From Macrosoma leucophasiata (taxonomy: Eukaryota > Arthropoda > Insecta > Lepidoptera > Hedylidae): a DNA stretch of 64,000 nt. Below, one piece after another: positions 31,625 to 41,993 of the stretch. The notes under the pieces are model-generated. The model saw only the letters and a program-made list of their open reading frames with translations, searched no databases and was not told the DNA's origin. The translations under genes and the position numbers were made by a program. Location: positions 2,666,001-2,730,000 of the forward strand of contig JAWQUS010000030.1 in the NCBI GenBank assembly GCA_036365455.1. Reading direction: 5' to 3'. How positions within the stretch are numbered: position 1 is the stretch's first letter; each line of letters starts with the position of its first letter.

Positions 31625-32065
31625 ATCACTGGTCTTCGCGCGCACCTTTCGCGCGACGCGGATGCAGCACCGGGGCATCCCCCTCTGCTGCAGCTTCTTC
31701 TGCCCTGCGGCTGCAGGGCGGCGTTTGGCACCCCCTTGAGGGCTGTGATGGAGAAGGTGGGCACCGTGGACTTGTGTCACCATGGTGTTGGCATCCAGGT
31801 CGGGCTGCGCTCTCAACCTCTTCTCTATTGTCGGTGTTTGCAGCGGGCTTCTTCGGCACTCAGCTGCAACAACAAAGGGTGGCGGGCGTCCCCACCAAGA
31901 TGACGACGCCCACAGTTATACGGCGCAACCGTTGCCCTGGCTCTAGCTGGGCTTATGGCCGCGCCCCAGGGGAGAACCTCCTTCACCCGGGTCTCGAACC
32001 CAGGTTGGGTGATATCAGTCCTTTATTCCGGTGATTTTCGATCACCGTCACATGTCCTGACGCGA
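31625..32065 (-). mobile_element. GC-rich island, probable LINE segment
   Basis: A sharp GC-rich island in AT-rich DNA. The minus strand reads GACTGATATCACCCAACCTG, GGGGCGCGGCCATAAGCCCA and GGTGGGGACGCCCGCCACCC; overlapping short frames (KKLQQRG, basic) show no recognisable domain. The style resembles GC-rich non-LTR retrotransposon 5' or ORF1 regions. Identity uncertain. Confidence 0.35.
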
Positions 32066-32421
32066 GTTTAACATTTTTTACCCATCACAAAAATTACAAG
32101 GCGCCGCCAATAAGTTTACACTTCAACAATATTCAGCAAGCATAAATCTGTCGTCAAGTCAGTAACTAATAAATGTCTTCAAATCAAGCCGCACAAAAGC
32201 CCACAAAAAAGGTTCATCGTCAAGATTAAGGTTACGAGCAGGAGAAAAAAGGCCTAAACTGAAACCAGTTTGAGCGGAAGATGCAAAAACACGTCACAAC
32301 TTGTTCGGTCCACTCATTTGTTATGCTTCGATATTTAAATTTATAGCTAAGTAGTGTGATGAAATTATCAAACAAGAATGCAATCCACATTGGAAATAAC
32401 TAAAAATACTGCAACTATGGT

Positions 32422-32457
32422 GCTGCAGGCGCTGCAGGCGCTGCAGGCGCTGCAGCG
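32422..32457. repeat. 9-bp GCTGCAGGC minisatellite, 4 units
   Basis: GCTGCAGGC three times perfectly plus GCTGCAGCG. Confidence 0.95.
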
Positions 32458-32509
32458 TTGTGTATACAAAAATCACAAGATGTGTTTGCTACAATCTACA
32501 TTTATAAAA

Positions 32510-32606
32510 ACGTAACTTCACGCCTGTAAGCCCCGAAGGGGTAGGCAGAGGTAAATGCATGCATTCTAGCATACATGCAAACACCCACGACACGCCGGTT
32601 ACGTTT
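32510..32606 (-). mobile_element. SINE family B, 3'-end fragment (B4)
   Basis: ACGTAACTTCACGCCTGTAA-like start and CCCGAAGGGGTAGGCAGAGG, through ACACCCACGACACGCCGG. Confidence 0.75.
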
Positions 32607-32627
32607 TGGAATTGAAAACTTATATGT

Positions 32628-32924
32628 ATGTTATGAAGGTGGCAAACAAGCATGCTCTTCACGTGGGTTTTATTATTTTTATGTAATGGAAGTGGCAAAC
32701 AGGCATGCAGTTCACATTGATGTTAAGTGATGACTGCAGCCTATAGACACCCACAAAAAGACCAAGGTCGAAATGCAGATGCGTTACCACTCCTGAGGCC
32801 TAAGGTATTATACCTCTGTGCCGGAAATTACAGGGCCGCACACTACCATTTAGCGGCAAGTATATTAGGTAATGCGGTGGTGCCTACGCCCGCGAGCTTC
32901 GTCACCGGAGCTCTACCACCAGTA
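32628..32924 (-). mobile_element. SINE family A (A12) next to a 3' stub of another copy
   Basis: 32676-32924 is a copy from ATGTAATGGAAGTGG to CTCTACCACCAGTA, missing the CCTGACCGG block. 32628-32667 (GAAGGTGGCAAACAAGCATG) is a separate 3' stub in the same orientation. Confidence 0.8.
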
Positions 32925-33059
32925 AAAAGGATGGTACCTAAGTGACTACTGGATCTTATGATCGTCACTACAAAAACCCAGCAATCGAATCATGCGCGCA
33001 CGCATGATGCAGCAATGCATCTGTAAATTGTTTTTATTGTGACAGTATTATACGTTATA

Positions 33060-33256
33060 ATATTGCACATCGATCCTACGAAAAAGACAATCGGCTAGTT
33101 TCGACTTCGTAGAGCGTTATCTCTGCTGCAGACTGCCTACGTAACCACTGATAGTCCGGTATTGATGAAAATGGTCGCCAAACGTCACATTGGTGAGGTG
33201 CGAAAGACACAAAGCTGTATAGAGCTGAAATTAGCCACATTCTCCTTCCTGAGTTG
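33060..33256 (+). mobile_element. MITE family E, copy 3
   Basis: TATTGCACATCGATCCTACG, CAATCGGCTAGTTTCGACTT, GATAGTCCGGTATTGATG and GCCAAACGTCACATTGGTG; the right end has decayed. Confidence 0.7.
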
Positions 33257-33737
33257 TTGTCGTAGTTGATTTTATTTAAATCATCAATAACATTGCCGTA
33301 GAAAATAGGCACAAAAACGGCGTTCTAAATTAAAAGTAATGTCCATTAGCTGTTTCAGCTAAAAATAGGAAAGCACGCGGAACGCATCTGGTACAGATCG
33401 TACTTGAAGTTCTTAGAAACGTCCGACAGACATTTTGTGCAGTTCAGATAATGAGTTTCGACATCAAGTTTGATTTAGGTTAGATAGCAATACGTCTTTG
33501 GCCTCGGATGTGGTATCTACAAATCTAAGTTATCACGAATTGACTTAAAAAAAGTGTTATGTACTCGAATATTACTTACACTGGTGACAAAAAAAAAACT
33601 ATCAATGATACCGGCCAATTTGAATTAGAATTTTGGCATTTCGGCACGTTTGAATTGCTTGTATAGAATTCCGTACAACTGAGTATTTTCCTTAGTATAC
33701 CTATAGTGCTTAACAATAAATATTGCACATCGAATCT

Positions 33738-33876
33738 ACCGCCGAACCGACTCCGCCAACCAAACCCGCGCGAACGGACCGCATCGGACCAAATCCGCTG
33801 TCGCTACACACGGCCAGATATGGTTCGGAGCGTACCGAATCCGCTGTCCGCTCCGTTCCAAATCCGGATGTGTGTG
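33738..33876. mobile_element. Palindromic GC-rich MITE, family I copy 2
   Basis: Shares GGACCGCATCGGACCAAATC, ACACACGGCCAGAT and CGTACCGAATCCGCTGTCCG with 24468-24625; the left terminus is replaced by a family E terminus (GCACATCGAATCTACCG). Confidence 0.7.
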
Positions 33877-33877
33877 T

Positions 33878-33925
33878 TTTTTTAACCGAGTTGAAAAAAC
33901 GAGAAGGTTCTCAATTCGGCCGGTA
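33878..33925 (+). repeat. Dispersed repeat family U, copy 1
   Basis: TTTTTTAACCGAGTTGAAAA and GAGAAGGTTCTCAATTCGG; same as 38012-38075. A13 begins right after it. Confidence 0.6.
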
Positions 33926-33927
33926 TA

Positions 33928-34202
33928 TTTTTATGATATGGAATTGACAAATAAGCATGCAGTTCACATTGATGTTAAGTGATGACTGCAGCCTATAGAC
34001 ACTTACACAAAGACCAAGGTCAAAATGCAGATGCGTTACCACTCCAAGGTGTTACGCCTCTGTGCCGCAAATTACGAGACCATACATTACCACCTGACCG
34101 GAACACGATAGTGCTGAACACTAGCATTTAGCGGCAAGTATATTAGGTAATGCGGTGGTGCCTACACCCGCGAGCTCCGTCACTGGAGCTCTACCACCAG
34201 TA
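33928..34202 (-). mobile_element. SINE family A, full length (A13)
   Basis: Minus-strand copy ending CTCTACCACCAGTA. Moderate divergence. Confidence 0.85.
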
Positions 34203-34304
34203 AAATGTTAAGACTATTAGAAGTCACATAAGATTATTACAATAAATTACGAAACATTTTAATGGCCCGACAGCACACGTCTCACTCATCGTATTCTCGA
34301 TCCT

Positions 34305-34346
34305 AGAGTGGTCAAATGCGAGCGAAGACGCGGGTAAAAGCTAGTA
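34305..34346 (+). mobile_element. LINE-tail family O, 3' stub
   Basis: AATGCGAGCGAAGACGCGGG and TAAAAGCTAGTATTAT match the GC-rich terminal part of family O. Confidence 0.55.
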
Positions 34347-34492
34347 TTATTATAAAGAAGAAGTATCTTTTTTAAATTAGTTTCGTAAAAGTGACAGAAT
34401 ATTGAGTATTCCTGTTGCAATTTCAAAATTTCAAAAATCCCTTTTCAAAATGTCAAAATTGCCTCATTTTGGTAATCTAAGATAAATGTTTA

Positions 34493-34556
34493 TAATGGCA
34501 ACCCATTATACGTCCCACTGCTGGGCACGAGTCTCTCCCCTTTTTGGGGGGAGGCC
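34493..34556 (-). mobile_element. Family D, 64-bp 5'-truncated insertion
   Basis: Only the last 64 bp of D, flanked by a perfect 14-bp target-site duplication AAGATAAATGTTTA (34479-34492 and 34557-34570). A clean target-primed reverse transcription footprint. Confidence 0.92.
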
Positions 34557-34884
34557 AAGATAAATGTTTATTGCTTACCTAACAAATCTAATGATCATAT
34601 CCGCAAAGCATTAGGTCAAATTGAGTCAATTTTGCCTATATCGATCAAGTAGTCAATCAAAAATAAATTGAGTTCGTAAAAAAGATTACAATAGAATGAA
34701 TAGGTTCTGTTACACAAGTCTTATGTCCGGTTCCGACTGGACGACCGAAAGTTAGGGTTCCGTGTAATCGGTACTTAAATATTTATACTTTGCAAAAATA
34801 AATACAGTATTCAGTGCCCGATAAAGCCGGTGCGGGGCCCGTAGCAAATGTGACCATGGGGCCCTAGAGTTACATTGCGTGCTG

Positions 34885-35360
34885 AAAGGAGATGTTGCGA
34901 GCTCGGCTCTGGTTCGTACACGACCTCAAAAAATGGGTAAATTAAAGAAGAATCCGAAAAAAATACAATTAATTTATTCAAGAATATATTTTAGAGTTAC
35001 GACCAAATTTAATTCAAACGATTTTATCTTTTTCAACTATGTTCAACATGGCGGCGATACAGCCGACGCTTGGGATCAATCGATTTCGAAAGTATTTAGA
35101 AAATGTTACTTTTTTCTCCAAGTACTATATAATCAAAATACAATTGAAAAAATGAAAATGTCATAATGACATCGCCCGCCATATTCGCCATGTTGGTTTT
35201 GAGTTGCAATTCTAACTGCAAAGAATGTTTTGTAACTGCAAACAAAGCTAAATAAGTGATAATATGCAGTAAAAAACGTTATTATATTGATTTTGCCTGT
35301 TTAATGATATTGTGTACAATACATGGCCGGAGGTCCATACATTTTTGCAACATCTCCTTT
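34885..35360 (+). mobile_element. MITE family F, 476-bp copy
   Basis: Perfect 14-bp inverted termini AAAGGAGATGTTGC / GCAACATCTCCTTT. An internal 89-codon open frame (NGKLKKNPKKIQLIYSR-like) is shared with the copy at 41027 but has no recognisable domain and is probably fortuitous. Confidence 0.88.
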
Positions 35361-35511
35361 AGGATGTAAATAAAACACAACATTTACGAAAAGGAATCGA
35401 ATACAATATTAGGGGATTCCCCCTGTAAGTATTGTGGTAATGCCCGCTTGTAACATAATATACCTATAAAATTACAGTGTGGGCAACGTTCACTTTGAGA
35501 ATAGAGAAGGA

Positions 35512-35806
35512 TTTTTTTTTTTTTTTTTATGTAATGGAAGTGGAAAACAAGCATGCAGTTCACGTTGATGTTAAGTGATAACTGCAGCCTATAAACACCC
35601 ACACAAAGATCAAGGTCAAAATGCAGATGCGTTACCACTCCTGAGGCCTAAGGTGTTATGCCTCTGTGCCTGAAATTACAGGGCCGTACATTACCACCTG
35701 ACCGGAACACGATAGTGCTGAACACTACCATTTAGCGGCAAGTATATTAGGTAATGCGGTGGTGCCTACGCCCGCGAGCTCCGTCACTGGAGCTCTACCA
35801 CCAGTA
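35512..35806 (-). mobile_element. SINE family A, full length (A14)
   Basis: Long T-run (18) then ATGTAATGGAAGTGG to CTCTACCACCAGTA. Long intact tail and near-consensus body suggest a young copy. Confidence 0.92.
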
Positions 35807-35825
35807 AAAGGTAGGTGTATTACAT

Positions 35826-36016
35826 ATCCCTACTAATATTATAAATGCGAAAGTAACTCTGTCTATCTGTCTGTCTGTTACCTTTTCACGTCCAAACGAC
35901 TGAACCGATTTTAATGAAATTTACAGAGATAGAACTAACTTTGAGAAAGAACATAGGCTACTAAGTTATTTATAAAACTACATCAACGCGGGCGAAGCCG
36001 CGGTCAACAGCTAGTT
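35826..36016 (+). mobile_element. LINE-tail family O, complete 3' segment
   Basis: CCCTACTAATATTATAAATG to GGGCGAAGCCGCGGTCAAC and AGCTAGT. Starts 20 bp after A14. Confidence 0.8.
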
Positions 36017-36154
36017 TTACATATTTGTGTTTTTTTTGGGCACAGTCGCGGGGCCCGTAGCATTTGCTGCCTCCTGCTATATGGCTTATCCGGCACTGAC
36101 AGTATCCAACTAAATATATTGAACTTCGACCTTAGTACTCGTAAGAAGACTTAT

Positions 36155-36291
36155 GGTGAGATTCACAGACCGCACTACGACTTTACTTTCGAGCAAAGTA
36201 CGCTTCGAACTATCAAAACCCATACATTTCCGACAGTTCTAAGCGTACTTTGCTCAAAGTAAAGTCGTAGTGCGGTCTGTGAATCTCGCAC
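36155..36291. mobile_element. Palindromic element, family V
   Basis: ~50-bp arms: GTGAGATTCACAGACCGCAC, TACGACTTTACTTTCGAGCA, AAGTACGCTT and the almost exact inverse at 36239-36291, with a ~33-bp loop. No coding capacity. Confidence 0.85.
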
Positions 36292-36299
36292 TTAGACTT

Positions 36300-36500
36300 A
36301 TTTCGAGTCTGCAGAGCGTTGTTTGTTTCGCACCTTCCCTATGTGACATTTTTGTACAGTTTTGATCAAGTTTTGACCAATACCGGACTATCAGTGCTAA
36401 CGTTGGCAGTGTGCAGCAGAGATAACGCACTACAAAACTAGCCGATTGTCTCTTTCGTACGTTCGATGGACAATATTTCTTGCTGGGTAGTGTATACTTT
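36300..36500 (-). mobile_element. MITE family E, copy 4
   Basis: Minus-orientation family E: GACCAATACCGGACTATCAG, GGCAGTGTGCAGCAGAGATA, CTAGCCGATTGTCTCTTTCG, then AATATTTCTTGCTGGGTA. Begins next to the family V palindrome. Confidence 0.7.
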
Positions 36501-36717
36501 AAAAAAACTCGTTGAAAGTCTAATTTTTTTTACTAATTGGACGAGATTTATTGATATTTACAAGCGCGAAAACGTATCAAAAGTAGTTAAAGAAGTAGAA
36601 GTTGTAGAAGTTTTTACATAGGTACTAAGTAAAAACCTAAACTAAGTCGCTAAAGAACCGTTTTTTGAGAGATTGTTTTCGCTTTGTCGTAAAAACAGTT
36701 ATTACACAAAAGATTCA

Positions 36718-36800
36718 AAAAACCGGTTAAGTGCGAGCTAGACGTGCAATAAAGTTTCACGATATGTTTTTATACGCGGAACCCTTGATTAATTCTGACT
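36718..36800 (+). repeat. Family P 5' fragment
   Basis: AAAACCGGTTAAGTGCGAGC and CGCGGAACCCT match the opening of family P. Confidence 0.45.
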
Positions 36801-37236
36801 CTCAGATCACTTTATTCCTAAATCAACTTACAGCTTCATAATTAAAATATTCTATGCTTTAAGTATTTATGGAGATTACATTATCTTAATTTCTATAAAG
36901 TAGGTATAATCTGTATTCACGTAATTCCAGTTATCACAGCATTAATGAGTTTATTGCTTATTTATTGACTTTTAAAGAAATAAAAAAGCAAATAAATAGA
37001 AGTATGTATTACGAGTATGGTTAACCGCTTGATTCATTTAAAATGTTAAAATAATCTTGATTATGCCGTAAAACTAAAATATGAAGAAATTATCTGACAA
37101 GGTCAAAAAAAGGGAGAATGAATTCCGAAATTATTGTGATACTGCGTATCAGTTCTATGTTATACTTTCATATATAAATATCATAATGCATTTTGATATG
37201 GTAGGTACTATTTACATTACACATACATATTTTATC

Positions 37237-37545
37237 TGCCTCAGTAGCGTAGTGGTAGCAGGCCACTACTATTACGCTGGAGGTCCTGGGTTCGATTCCC
37301 GGGTCGGGGACTATCAGAGATAACGGTTTAAAATCCTTTATCTCTGCTTCTATTGGGATTTTTCCATTTTCTGGAAGTTTCCCAGTACCCCGGAGTTTGG
37401 TAATGTGCCCGGAGATGGCAACAGGTTCGCCACCAGTTACATGGGCCAAAACGTAACCGGCGAGTCGTGGGTGTTTGTATGTATGATTGAATGCATGCAT
37501 ATACCTCTGCCTACCCCTTCGGGGATTACAGGCGTGAAGTTACGT
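37237..37545 (+). mobile_element. tRNA-derived SINE, family B, complete (B5)
   Basis: 309 bp between a perfect 9-bp target-site duplication TATTTTATC (37228-37236 and 37546-37554). A box TAGCGTAGTGG and B box GGTTCGATTCC are perfect. This copy fixes the family ends: 5' TGCCTCAGTAGCG and 3' GGCGTGAAGTTACGT. Confidence 0.93.
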
Positions 37546-37692
37546 TATTTTATCAAACATGTTTTAGGCGATTAGTGCGATAGATTACCATAAAATAGAT
37601 ATTTTTTTTAAGTAACGAAGGTGGCAAACAATCATACAGTTCTAATTCTGTAAAATTCTACATAACTTTTTAACGGCATTTACTCTAAGCGT

Positions 37693-37905
37693 AGGCAGAG
37701 AATATGTAATAATACTACGTATAGAATGGACACTTCGACGTCCCGCCCGATTTCCTCGCATTCCTCTTATGGGCGACGGTTGGTATTTCGTACGTGCTAC
37801 GCACACAGGTGCGCGTGTAAATATACGTCACTGATTGACGTCTGTGTAATAGAAACCAAATTAAGCGTTTGTATGGCATTTTGGCGGAGTGTCCGCGGTG
37901 TGGCG
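37693..37905 (+). mobile_element. Repeat family J, copy 3
   Basis: Full-length-looking J, bounded by GCGTAGG on both sides (AGCGTAGGCAGAG at the left, GTGTGGCGTAGG at the right), as is J4 at 59274-59490. A 3' stub of SINE A (37612-37645) lies just upstream. Confidence 0.7.
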
Positions 37906-38011
37906 TAGGTACGCCCATGCACCTTGCCTAGGCAAAATATCGACGAGAAGCTAGGCGCGGGGTTGCGGGATAATACAGCGGCAATGCTCTTTTTGAAAAT
38001 AATTGTTTGTT

Positions 38012-38075
38012 TATTTTTTAACCGACTTCTAAAAAACGAGGAGGTTCTCAATTCGTCCGGATCTTTTTTTTTTTG
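38012..38075 (+). repeat. Dispersed repeat family U, copy 2
   Basis: TTTTTAACCGACTTCTAAAA and CGAGGAGGTTCTCAATTCG; a short repeat common in lepidopteran DNA. Confidence 0.6.
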
Positions 38076-38079
38076 GTTA

Positions 38080-38930
38080 CTCATCAAGATTTGTAATTAA
38101 ATAACCCACTAATTTAAAATAACCCTGTATAATGAATAACTTTATAAGTTAAAACCTTACCTAATCAACGGTTCTTAAGTTAATTCCTAAGTTCGCTCTA
38201 ACCGCCCCTACAACTACATGCTGCGGCTTCTCAACGCTTCCAAGTGCTGTTCATTATAAACTTTGGTCTGGATCTAGTTTATAGAGTTGGGTATTTAGTA
38301 AGTCCACGAGTCTGGCGACTGAAATGACATTTCATGAGAACAATTTATTGTCTCAACGACCCCTTCTAAGGAGTATATTTATGGAATATTCTCACTGACG
38401 AATTTAAACAGAAATTTTAGACAGTTTTTGTAGTTCCATTAATTAACCGAAGTTTAGTGAACACGTGTGTTTTTGAAATGTTAAATGTCAGTTTAATCCA
38501 TGTTACTTACACATAGAAACTAGTGTTGACGTTTGAATAGGTAATGCATTGCGAGTAGTCGCCATCGGCTCCGTGTGTGGCGTATGCCTACAAAATGGGG
38601 TTTATCTGTGTGAATACACCTTTTACGTTTTCTCGTAGATAATCTATAGGTAAAGACCTTAGAGAGGTATTAACTGGTTTTTTGGATGTACAATTCGGAT
38701 GTATTGAGTGGGTTTGGACATTTTTTGTCTATTTTCTGGAATAACTTAAAAATATTTTTACTGAAGAAAATGTCTTTCGAACCTTATTATAAGGCCTGCC
38801 TCACGATACATCACTCAAAATAGTTAGAAAAACTTTTTCTTTTCTCCGATTTATCACCCAAATGTAGCGTCTATGTCCTATATTAAAAAAAATATTTATT
38901 TTTGTAACATACAAGTTTTGGGTAATTCTA
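38080..38930. other. No gene recognised
   Basis: AT-rich with a CGCCATCGGCTCCGTGTG patch at about 38562; no supported feature. Confidence 0.35.
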
Positions 38931-38934
38931 GATT

Positions 38935-39060
38935 ACACGTGCGTACCAAATTTCAACGCAGTTGGTCCAGAACTTACGGAGAAAAGACTGTGATAGACGG
39001 ACAAACAGACAGGCAGATAATCGCACCAGTAATCTTATTAGGGTTCTGTTGTTTTTCATT
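38935..39060 (+). repeat. Family P 3' fragment
   Basis: ACCAAATTTCAACGCAGTTG, GAGAAAAGACTGTGATAGAC, a CAGA-rich run and AGGGTTCTGTTGTTTTT. Confidence 0.55.
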
Positions 39061-39579
39061 CTAAGCTACGAAACTCTAAAAATACATCGTTTGTGACAAG
39101 TCTAAGGTTTTCAGTTCGTTTCGTTTACTTGAATTAAATATGTACCTAATCAAACACAAAGCGAAATTAAAATACATTGTTTGCGAACCCAACAGTAAAA
39201 TATTAATAATTTGATCAACTTCATTTTCAATTAATTTCTTTTATCAAGGTATTTCTATTCAAAGACAATGAAAAAATCTAGACGAGACAAAGTTAAAAGT
39301 GATTGTTTTTTCCTCAATTGTCTCTGTAATCGGCCTTGTAAATAAATAGCATAGTCTAGAGTAGTCTAGACCAATAAAAAGTCATGACGTAGTATTTACG
39401 TCTCTTTCCCCAGCGTTTGCCTCTTTTATCACCTGTCCTTGCATTCTTGAAACCTTGCCTAGGGTCGCCAGATGAAAAGTTCGGGTTCAGGAATTTTTTG
39501 TGACCCAGTAATTTCCATCTTACATTCCTAGGTTTGCTTGAATTCGTTGCCATATCTACATACAATAACATGTATATTA

Positions 39580-39690
39580 TGAAATAAAACTAGTTTTCGG
39601 ATTTATCGCGCGTATATTAAACTAAAATGATTATTTAAAATCGAACCCGACGTTTCGGTCGCTTTTCAGCTTCCGTGGTCTCGGGCAGTC
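39580..39690 (-). mobile_element. Family H repeat, copy 2
   Basis: Inverse of 8895-9018: GAAATAAAACTAGTTTTCGG, TTTATCGCGCGTATATTAAA, CCCGACGTTTCGGTCGCTTT and TCAGCTTCCGTGGTCTCGGG. Confidence 0.65.
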
Positions 39691-40710
39691 TGAGTCTAAT
39701 GGCCGAATACTTAAATGTCACTCAATTTTAAGCAGCCCTCAAATGTGCGCTATCTCTATCGTTTGAACGTGTATTATAAAGACAGAAGACTTTTAAGTCC
39801 CACTTAGATTTAAGTGACGTTTGAGTATTTGGCCGTAAGTAAGTTAAGGATTGGTGGATTGTGCGAATGCTTCCGATCAACTTTTTGAGTATGAAGCAGT
39901 AGGTACTTTTGTAAATGATAAATGCAAGTACTTAAGTAGTAAATTTTATACCGGTGATAAATGACAATGCCAGATCGTGACCCAGCATTTACACGAAATG
40001 TAAATTAAAGAAAAACTGTGTTTTGAAAATAGAATTCTTAGTTAATTGATCTTTTTTCTGTATAACTTGAGGTTAATAATTACGATTAAAAAGACTTGGT
40101 TATGGTTGTTCCTAATTAGAAACTCAATCAATTGCGTTACTCTAAATAACAATACAATACTTTAAAACGTTCTAACTCAAGTTTTAACCACCCAAAGTTA
40201 GTTTTAATCCAAATATATTATTTTCGTACATTTAATTAATCTAAACATTATTTTAAAATTATTACAAACGCTGTTTTTACTATCGAAACGTTGACAATGA
40301 AGGTATCGTTCAACATTACTGTCACAGATTTTTGATCTACCCGAAAAACGATTGTACTTATATAATAGTAACAACAAACCTAGGTACTTATGTCAAAGAA
40401 CGGTTCTTTAAATATTAAATAATTTTATTTTTACATAGCATACAGGTTTGAAGAAATCAGAATGATTTAATACTTGACCAGGCTGTATGGACCATGTCCT
40501 TACTGTGTGTACTGTACCAAATGTATATTACTGCGGCCGTGCCATGCATGACATTTTTTAAGTTTACACATAAACTACAAGTTTGAAAGTCATTAAATGT
40601 GTGTGTAAATAATCAGTGATAAAATCGCAGCAAAAAGAGGTATTCGCCATGCTGGTAAATAACTGTTTGCAGGTGGGTCAAAGTTCTATGTAATTTCTGG
40701 CATTGTCATT
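39691..40710. other. No gene recognised
   Basis: AT-rich, no supported coding or RNA feature. Confidence 0.35.
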
Positions 40711-40711
40711 T

Positions 40712-40955
40712 CAGGTGCTAACGTGCGTAGACACCACCACATTACCTAATTTAAGGTGTTCTGGTTAGATGGGTAACACATGACCACGTATGACCCCGTG
40801 ATAAATATCATCGAGGTTAAACATTATAGACCAATATTTGGCGATGGCAACGCATCTGCATTTTTTCCGCTTTTGTGTAGATGTACCTACAGGCTGCATT
40901 CACTTATCATCAATGTGAGTAGTTTGTTGGATGCTTGTTTCTCATCTTAACATTA
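40712..40955 (+). mobile_element. SINE family A, degenerate (A15)
   Basis: CGTAGACACCACCACATTAC, GGCAACGCATCTGCATTTTT, GTGTAGATGTACCTACAGGC, ATCAATGTGAG; no A-tail. Confidence 0.55.
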
Positions 40956-41026
40956 AAAGGTAATGATTGTGATGAATGCATGATAAGAATAATTATTGGC
41001 AAAACTTGTAAAATAACCTTTATCGT

Positions 41027-41498
41027 AAAGGAGATGTTGCGAGCTCGGCTCTGGTTCGTACACGTCCTCAAAAAATGGGTAAATTAAAGAAGAATCCGAA
41101 AAAAATACAATTAATTTATTCAAGAATACATTTTAGAGTTACAACGACATTTAATTCAAACGATTTTATCATTTTCAACTATGTTAAACATGGCGGCGAT
41201 ACAGCCGACACTTGGGATCAATCGATTTTGATAGTATTTAGACAATATTACTTTTTTCTCCAAGTACTATATAATCAAAATACAATTAAAAAAATGAAAA
41301 TGTCAAAATGACATTCGCGCCATATTCGCCATATTGGTTTTGAGTTGCAATTCTAACTGCAAATAATGTTTTGTAACTACAAACAAAGCTAAATAAGTGA
41401 AAATATGCAGTAAAAAACGTTTTAATATTGATTTTGCCTGTTTAATGAAATTGTGTACAATACATGGCCGGAGGTCCATACATTTTTGCAACATCTTT
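41027..41498 (+). mobile_element. MITE family F, copy 3
   Basis: Colinear with 34885-35360 throughout, very similar; the right terminus is damaged (GCAACATCTTTCG). Confidence 0.85.
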
Positions 41499-41628
41499 CG
41501 ACTTTTGACTACCGGACGCAGTGAAACGGATTTGATTCGATAGTTACGAGATTCTTTGTTTTTTTAGAATCAAATTAAATTAGATCTAGGTATTGTAAGC
41601 ATACATTCTTAATTGAAATTGAATTTTA

Positions 41629-41993
41629 ATAATTAACTAGCTGTGCCCGCGACTTCGTCCGTGTGAGAATTTATGATTCAGTATCTACCCGGACGAAGTC
41701 GTGGGCGCAGATAGTATAAAAGTAGGCTAAGTTACTCCTCATTACTTACTAACTTAATAAACTCATTGTGTTCAATCACCATTTGATACGTACCTAGTAT
41801 AGTTACCTACATTTATTTTAGTTTAATCGTACGTATCAAATGGTGATTGAACACAATGAGTTTATTAAGTTAGTAAGTAATGAGGAGTAACTTAGCCTAC
41901 TTTTATACTATCTGCGCCCACGACTTCGTCCGGGTAGATACTGAATCATAAATTCTCACACGGACGAAGTCGCGGGCACAGCTAGTTAATTAT
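41629..41993. repeat. Perfect 165-bp-arm inverted repeat
   Basis: 41629-41793 and 41829-41993 are exact reverse complements as far as I can read, around a 35-bp loop. Outer ends carry CTAGCTGTGCCCGCGACTTC, the known LINE-tail (family O type) terminus. Within each arm GACTTCGTCCG and CGGACGAAGTC form a further small inverted pair, so the whole is a nested palindrome. Confidence 0.97.

Noticed and set aside
31460..31903. 147-codon plus-strand frame over the GC-rich island
   Set aside because: GC-rich DNA gives long frames in several registers here, and overlapping frames exist on the other strand; no domain seen.
34879..35166. 95-codon frame (and its sister at 41075) inside MITE F
   Set aside because: Non-coding MITE sequence; the similarity reflects element homology and no domain is recognisable.
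39580..39690. CTGAAAAGCGACCGAAACGT on the minus strand as a hammerhead ribozyme core
   Set aside because: GAAAC and a CUGA are present, but the second conserved GA and a foldable stem II are not; it does not make a hammerhead.
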